DNA of 64,000 nt from an uncultured Latescibacterota bacterium. GTDB taxonomy: Bacteria; Latescibacterota; UBA2968. Shown here piece after piece: positions 59,232-64,000 of the stretch. The notes beneath the pieces are model-generated. The model was not told the DNA's origin. It saw only the letters and a program-made list of their open reading frames with translations, and did no database searches. Positions within the stretch are counted from its first letter, which is position 1; each line of letters begins with the position of its first letter. A program made the translations under genes and the position numbers. Where the stretch lies: positions 6,466,188 to 6,530,187 of the forward strand of contig OX638329.1 of the NCBI GenBank assembly GCA_951812755.1. Direction: 5' to 3'.

Positions 59232-61967
59232 TTATTCCGCAGTATGAATCGTCCAACTATTGCTGCCACTATTTCTCGAGGCAACAAAATTCCAACGCAC
59301 GCCATTTACTATTCCTCTTTGGTTGTGGCTGTTCCCCGCACTCATAAACAGTCCCCCGCCAATAATATTTCCCGTGCCAGAAGAACTAACAGAGAAGGTA
59401 TAGTCGTCTTTGTAAGTACAACTTTCATTCGGATTCACGACTAAACCAGCCCTGCAAGCACCATGACTACCTCCGCTACTCCCACTGCCCCCGCTACTAC
59501 TACTGACCGTGACGCTCACGGCATCAGAGCAGTTGTTATTGGTATCGCTCTCGTCACTGACACTTTCCACACACGCACCGTAGTAATACGTCCCCGCACT
59601 TGATGGCGCATTCAAGCTGATGGACTCAGCACTCGTGCCCGAGGCCGACAGACCACTCACGCTATCCGTGCCAACTTCTGTATCACTGGTAGAAATCGTC
59701 GCGTTTGACGAGCGGTAATAGCGCAAGGTCGTCTCAGCCGAAGAACCCGTGCCCTGATTGCGAACCGTGGCACTCAGGGTGAACGATTGTCCTGTCGTCA
59801 AGGTGTTATCGCTTACCGATGGCGATTCTACAATCAGGTCTGGACTGCCACTGCTACTGCTGACCGTGACGCGCACGCCGGTTGAGCAGTTGTTACCTGT
59901 GTTGCTCTCCCCACTGACGCTTGCCACACACGCACCGTAGTAATACGTCCCCGCACTCGATGGCGCGTTCAAGCTGATGGACTCAGCACTCGTACCCGAA
60001 GCCGACAGCCCGTTCACACTATCCGTGCCGACCTCCGTATCACTTGCAGAAATCGTCGCGTTAGACGAGCGGTAATAGCGCAAGGTCGTTGCCGCAGAAG
60101 AACCCGTGCCTTGATTGCGAACCGTTGCACTCAGCGTAAACGATTGTCCTATCGTCAAGGTATTGTCGCTGACTGAAGGCGATTCAACAATCAGATCCGG
60201 ACTGCTACCACCGCTACCACCGCTACCACTGCTAATGTCAAATTCTACTGTAACACCTCTGCGCTGAAGGGCTGGAATGTGCGTGTTAATGGATGTACTG
60301 CTCAACGGATTGCTTTTCAAATCAACCGTGTCTCCAGCACCCAATCCCGTATTTGCCACCAATGGCGAAATATCCGAGACACTGTTGTCGCTAAGATACA
60401 GCCATGTCAGGTTCGTCAAGTTGGACAGCGAGGATATAGACGAGATGCTGTTGTCCCAAAGACTCAGTCTTTCCAGGTTCGTCAAGTTGGACAGCACTGA
60501 TATATCCGAGATCCTGTTGTTGTAAAGATACAGCACTGTCAGGTTGGTCAAGTTGGACAGTGCTGATATATCCGAAATGCTGTTGATAGCAAGAGCCAGC
60601 CATGTCAGGTTGGTCAAGTTGGACAGCACTGATATATCCGAGATCCTGTTGACCCAAAGATACAGCACTGTCAGGTTCGTCAAGTTGGAGAGGGGCGAGA
60701 TAGACGAGATGCTATTTTCGCCAAGATGCAGCCATGTCAGGTTCGTCAAGTTGGACAGCACAGATATATCCGAGATGCTGTTGCGGCTAAGATCAAGGTT
60801 TGTCAGGTTCGTCAAGTTGGAGAGGGGCGAGAGGTTAGATATATCGTTACTGTTGACCAACTCATCATTCACCCACACACCACCAAGCCCCACCCATTGC
60901 AGATTTGTTGCATGCTCAAGTCCTGTCAGATTGCGAATGCCCTTATTTGGCGCGTCAAGGCGTGTCAAAGTCGCCATCTCAGCCCGGGTAATCGGCGCAC
61001 CGCTCGCCTTGCCCAGGCTGTCTGCGATCACCGCACGCAGGTTCGCATCTGGAATGGTCACGGTTGTACCCCCACCAGAGGGCGGCACTTGACTGCCGAA
61101 GTTATCGACAAAGATCAGAACATCGGAAAGCCCTATCACGCCATTGCCATCCAGATCATACTTTGCTTGATATGTCCCATCGCCAAGACTTGACCCGTAA
61201 TGATATGCAAATAGCAAAAAGTCGGTCGTGCCAACCATGCCATCCCCATCAAAATCGGAAGAAGATGCGGCAGGAGAAGACGCGACATTAGCATTAAACG
61301 AGATTACATCTGTTGTTGTGACAACGTCGCTCGACGCCGCGCTTTCGGCAAGCGTAACCGCCTTAATGCCAAGCGTAAATTCCTTACCCGTAACATCTGC
61401 CACAGTAGAAAACTCGGCGCGCCCTATAAAACCGGAAGATCGCAATGTAACAGGCGCAGTCGCTACAAAATTTATGCCCGTCGCTTCGGGAATAGCAAAC
61501 AGAAACGCGCTATTCTCGACCTTATCGAGTTTTAATTCTTCAGATTTAAAATCAAATACGATCTTCACACCAGCCAGCGTCGTCGTCACACCTTTGGCGA
61601 AAACCTCAACCGCAATTTTCGTGCCCTGTCCAGACACTGTTCCCGATGTGACACCATCATCTATCTGATTGCCTGCCCCGCCATTGGGAATCAAATCAAT
61701 TGACACCGTCGCATTTGCATTGGGACCAAGTGCAATTTTTGCGCGCCGTGCGGAATCCTTACCCGAAGTAAAACCATCAGGTATATGATCATAGATGTCG
61801 CCATTGACACGCAGGTCAGGCGATGGCTTAGCATTGACATTGGGATTAGGAGCGTCAGCAGCGGCGTGCCGACCCGCCAGGACCAGCAATGCAAGGACGA
61901 TTATAAACACCCATCCTTCTTTATACCATTTTCTTTTCCACACGCCTTCAGTCGTGTTTGTTTTCAT
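59232..61967 (-). CDS. Modular secreted protein: cohesin-like, dockerin-like, LRR and CARDB domains
   Basis: The 911-residue product has a signal segment (GWVFIIVLALLVLAGRHAAAD), a cohesin-like beta domain (residues about 100-230), two dockerin-like loops (DFDGDGMVGTTDF, DLDGNGVIGLSDV), the shared head (IPDANLRAVIADSLGKASGA), about nine LRR units, two near-identical CARDB-type domains (SPDLIVESPSVSDNTLT...), and a C-terminal domain of about 70 residues (CRAGLVVNPNESCTYK...). It is probably a surface adhesin. The last domain is duplicated at 63357-63600. Confidence 0.82.
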   Translation of the reverse strand: MKTNTTEGVWKRKWYKEGWVFIIVLALLVLAGRHAAADAPNPNVNAKPSPDLRVNGDIYDHIPDGFTSGKDSARRAKIALGPNANATVSIDLIPNGGAGNQIDDGVTSGTVSGQGTKIAVEVFAKGVTTTLAGVKIVFDFKSEELKLDKVENSAFLFAIPEATGINFVATAPVTLRSSGFIGRAEFSTVADVTGKEFTLGIKAVTLAESAASSDVVTTTDVISFNANVASSPAASSSDFDGDGMVGTTDFLLFAYHYGSSLGDGTYQAKYDLDGNGVIGLSDVLIFVDNFGSQVPPSGGGTTVTIPDANLRAVIADSLGKASGAPITRAEMATLTRLDAPNKGIRNLTGLEHATNLQWVGLGGVWVNDELVNSNDISNLSPLSNLTNLTNLDLSRNSISDISVLSNLTNLTWLHLGENSISSISPLSNLTNLTVLYLWVNRISDISVLSNLTNLTWLALAINSISDISALSNLTNLTVLYLYNNRISDISVLSNLTNLERLSLWDNSISSISSLSNLTNLTWLYLSDNSVSDISPLVANTGLGAGDTVDLKSNPLSSTSINTHIPALQRRGVTVEFDISSGSGGSGGSSPDLIVESPSVSDNTLTIGQSFTLSATVRNQGTGSSAATTLRYYRSSNATISASDTEVGTDSVNGLSASGTSAESISLNAPSSAGTYYYGACVASVSGESNTGNNCSTGVRVTVSSSSGSPDLIVESPSVSDNTLTTGQSFTLSATVRNQGTGSSAETTLRYYRSSNATISTSDTEVGTDSVSGLSASGTSAESISLNAPSSAGTYYYGACVESVSDESDTNNNCSDAVSVTVSSSSGGSGSSGGSHGACRAGLVVNPNESCTYKDDYTFSVSSSGTGNIIGGGLFMSAGNSHNQRGIVNGVRWNFVASRNSGSNSWTIHTAE

Positions 61968-62273
61968 CCTATTTCTCCTCGTAAATTTGCCTTTTTACAT
62001 CTATAGCCAGATGATCGCGGCAAGGATGCCGCTCCGACAGTGTCCTGTTCTCGAACCACATCAGGTATGTCGTAGTCGGGAAATCCTTTTCCCGCCTCTG
62101 CTACAGCTTAAGCAGGCAGATACCTGAATAGTTGCCTGTTACAAACGTTTTCCCATCTTTTAAAAAAAATACAACTGATTTTAGAAGAGTGTGAGGTTCT
62201 ACGCAGATTCTTATGACTATTTTTCAGATACTTACGTGGTGGATTCCACACAGACAGGGTAGCCCTTTCGCCA
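61968..62273. repeat. Family A repeat, copy 3, in an otherwise empty intergenic region
   Basis: At 62013-62104, GATCGCGGCAAGGATGCCGC then GTCGGGAAATCCTTTTCCCG recur from copies 1 and 2, separated by about 40 bp. No gene or terminator is clear in the rest. Confidence 0.55.
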
Positions 62274-63080
62274 TTACTTCAGCAACATCATGCGCTGAAC
62301 TTGAGAAAAATCGCCCACACTCATGCGATAAATATAAATACCACTGGCTACTTGCTTGCCAAATTCATCCGTACCATCCCAAACGACCGAGTGAAAACCC
62401 GCATCCATTGTTTCTCGAATCAGGGTGCGAACTTCCTGCCCGAGCAAATTGTAGATCACCAGTCGAACGTCACCGGCTTCGGGCAACCGATAGTCAATTG
62501 TCGTGGAAGGGTTAAAGGGATTCGGTACATTTTGTCCGAGGGCGTAATCTCTGGGCATGGGCTTGAGGGCACCAATTTCAATATTGGTAATCGCATCAAT
62601 ACCACCGGCCAAATCAACCATCACACCGTCGAGGATCTGAAAATCAGAGGCAAGCGGTGTCTGTGTGGTCTTAAACGTAAACTCGACCAGAGCACCATCA
62701 CCGCTGACAGCCTGACCATCGACCTTCATCGCGCCAACAGCCACTTGCCCGGGCGTCTTGTTAGACGCGAGAAATAGCGCGGGTTGGGCACTACTCGCAT
62801 CAAGCAGATTTTGATCGACCTGGCGTGCTTCGACAAACTTATACTTGGACTGATCGAACTGCAGCACAAAGCCATAACCCTTTAATTTCTGCGCGTGATT
62901 GATAGCGATCTGCAACTTCAAAACACCATCTTCAGCAACAATATTTTGCGTGCGTTGCAGCACCAAACCTGTTAGGCTATTTTCGCCGCCCGTAAACTCT
63001 ATCCCCTGTGTCAGCGGTCCAGCAATGGCCGAGCCAACCAGACCCAGCCCCAAACCTGCAGCAACAATCAAACGCTTCAT
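62274..63080 (-). CDS. Cohesin-like protein with FlgD-like C-terminal sorting domain
   Basis: A 268-residue secreted protein: signal peptide (MKRLIVAAGLGLGLVGSAIA), a cohesin-like beta domain (LKLQIAINHAQKLKGYGFVL then VGAMKVDGQAVSGDGALVEF), and a C-terminal FlgD-type domain beginning NVPNPFNPSTTIDYRLPEAG and ending VASGIYIYRMSVGDF. That ending is a hallmark of type IX-like sorting tails in FCB bacteria. AGGAGGA precedes the start. Confidence 0.85.
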   Translation of the reverse strand: MKRLIVAAGLGLGLVGSAIAGPLTQGIEFTGGENSLTGLVLQRTQNIVAEDGVLKLQIAINHAQKLKGYGFVLQFDQSKYKFVEARQVDQNLLDASSAQPALFLASNKTPGQVAVGAMKVDGQAVSGDGALVEFTFKTTQTPLASDFQILDGVMVDLAGGIDAITNIEIGALKPMPRDYALGQNVPNPFNPSTTIDYRLPEAGDVRLVIYNLLGQEVRTLIRETMDAGFHSVVWDGTDEFGKQVASGIYIYRMSVGDFSQVQRMMLLK

Positions 63081-63356
63081 AGCTCTTCCTCCTGTTGAAA
63101 AGTGTTACCGTTTATTCACGACCCCCTGAGACTTGCTATCTACGCCTGGATTACTCACTCCCGTTCTATGGCGTGCTGACAATTCTCCATGTCAAATCGC
63201 AACGCTCTCCCGACCCAACACTTGTCCTACACGACAGGCATTAGCGGACAGGGTGGGGGAATTGTTACCGCAAAGACTATTGCACCGCTCGAATAGGCCA
63301 ACAGAAAGTTGCCGAACCCGAACAGCGTTGAGACCTTTCTACATCACTGACAAGCG
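63081..63356. other. Intergenic region partly duplicated from 59190
   Basis: From about 63310 (CCCGAACAGCGTTGAGACC) the sequence matches the region after the LRR/CARDB gene. The rest shows no gene. Confidence 0.45.
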
Positions 63357-63746
63357 TTAATCCGCAGTATGAATCGTCCAACTATTGCTGCCACTATTTT
63401 TTGAGGCAACAAAATTCCAACGCACGCCATTTATTATTCCTCTTTGGTTGTGGCTGTTCCCCGCTGTCATGACCAATCCCCCGCTAATGATGATTCCCGT
63501 GCCAGAGGAATTAACAAAGAAGGTGCCGTTTTTGTAATCGCAGCTTTCGTCAGGATTTACGACTAACCCCGCTCTGCAAGTTCCCAAGTCTCCGGTATTA
63601 CCACCACTGCCACTATTTTTTTTGGTGGTGGTTAGGCAAACAGGAATTTCTTTAAAACTGTTCACACTATTGTCATGTGCATCTTTGCTAAAAACTACTT
63701 GCACAAATAGAAAAACCCCATACGATGAAAAAATGGGAGAAATCAA
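63357..63746 (-). pseudogene. Detached copy of the C-terminal domain
   Basis: The final 70 or so residues (CRAGLVVNPDESCDYKNGTF, ending NFVASKNSGSNSWTIHTAD) are nearly identical to the end of the 911-residue protein. The first part of the frame is unrelated, lacks a signal, and starts with TTG only. It seems a 5'-truncated paralogue or duplication scar. Confidence 0.55.
63711..63737 (-). terminator. Terminator of the rightmost gene
   Basis: CCCAT pairs with ATGGG and is followed by GTTTTTC on the minus strand, just past the stop at 63743. The T run before the loop makes the stem short. Confidence 0.5.
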
Positions 63747-64000
63747 CGGCTAATGGTGCGGACGATGCGCCCCTGCGAATCACCCACGTAAATCGGTTCC
63801 CGCATGAGATCAACGCCGCACGTCAGTTTCCACTCGACCCTTTCCAGATGATCTCCCAGGCGGTCATCAAAAACCAAGGGCAGCACCGCCGAGACACTGG
63901 TCGGCGTAACATCCGCGCCAGAAATGGAGGGCTTAGCCGCTGCGATTTGTGCGCTACCCCTGGCGGATGCGGCACCGGGCAGGGTATATGGGTCAGCCTG
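63743..64000 (-). CDS. C-terminus of a protein of unknown family, partial
   Basis: An open frame enters from the right edge and ends at TGA 63743-63745, giving 85 residues: QADPYTLPGAASARGSAQIA, then VEWKLTCGVDLMREPIYVGD. The RIVRTISR end suggests a beta-rich domain. It has no recognised motif in the visible part. A terminator follows. Confidence 0.6.
   Translation of the reverse strand, partial: QADPYTLPGAASARGSAQIAAAKPSISGADVTPTSVSAVLPLVFDDRLGDHLERVEWKLTCGVDLMREPIYVGDSQGRIVRTISR

Noticed and set aside
1..64000. A genetic code in which TGA is always an amino acid
   Set aside because: Many well-supported genes here end in TGA, often overlapping the next start (for example ccmF/ccmH).

Overview
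The window reads as part of a bacterial chromosome from an uncultured FCB-type lineage, with Latescibacterota or a close relative as my best guess. The basis is two large TPR proteins of the GWxTD type, internalin-like LRR surface proteins with dockerin-like FDGDG repeats, a FlgD-like C-terminal sorting domain, sulfatases, and Cys-type cytochrome c maturation. The lineage is inferred from gene content, not from a marker gene. No rRNA, tRNA or CRISPR array was recognised.

The main result is two selenoprotein genes that ordinary gene calling breaks at UGA. At 411-848 (minus) a peroxiredoxin has an in-frame TGA exactly at the peroxidatic cysteine (P-x3-T-x2-U). At 42226-42465 (minus) a SelW/Rdx-like protein has a C-x-x-U motif. 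In both, a hairpin with G residues in its loop begins 15-16 nt after the TGA, as expected of a bacterial SECIS element. The organism should therefore decode selenocysteine, though no sel genes lie in this window.

Layout. 1-5000: start of an RNase II-like gene, the Sec-peroxiredoxin, a metallophosphoesterase, a nonsense-interrupted nucleotidyltransferase and a Tat-exported protein. 5000-5750: HicBA. 5900-12400: a YwaF-like membrane protein, then an ECF sigma/anti-sigma pair with a possible autoregulated promoter, a small exported protein, an LRR protein and a GWxTD TPR protein. 12400-18200: small unknowns, an alpha/beta hydrolase, YceI and a fused flavoprotein/polyferredoxin. 18300-22400: mannonate dehydratase and two sulfatases, probably for sulfated uronate polysaccharides. 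22500-39200: the cytochrome c maturation genes (E, F, H, I-like, then A, B, C, D), split by about 9 kb of accessory DNA.

That accessory DNA (26730-35860) holds a two-frame zinc-ribbon gene, an LRR/dockerin surface protein, a DUF433/DUF5615 toxin-antitoxin pair, repeated Rpn-nuclease cassettes, a HicAB-like pair and a two-TM effector-like operon. After an rRNA/tRNA methyltransferase and an oxidoreductase comes a second accessory belt (41200-50500). It holds HEPN/MNT pairs (one frameshifted), HicB, the SelW-like gene, a second GWxTD protein, a deleted Rpn copy, decayed DUF433/DUF5615 genes and a RelA/SpoT-domain protein overlapping an unknown partner, possibly a toxSAS-like module. From 50500 the content is mostly housekeeping (M32 carboxypeptidase, nucleoside hydrolase, RsgA, UVR-motif protein, two LolCE-like permeases, HsdR-N and PD-(D/E)XK-like proteins). 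The right end carries secreted modular proteins with a duplicated C-terminal domain.

Several families of short palindromic intergenic repeats (called A, B, C and D here) recur through the window. The Rpn copies share a leader of about 300 bp and an internal ribosome binding site that could yield a small C-terminal product.
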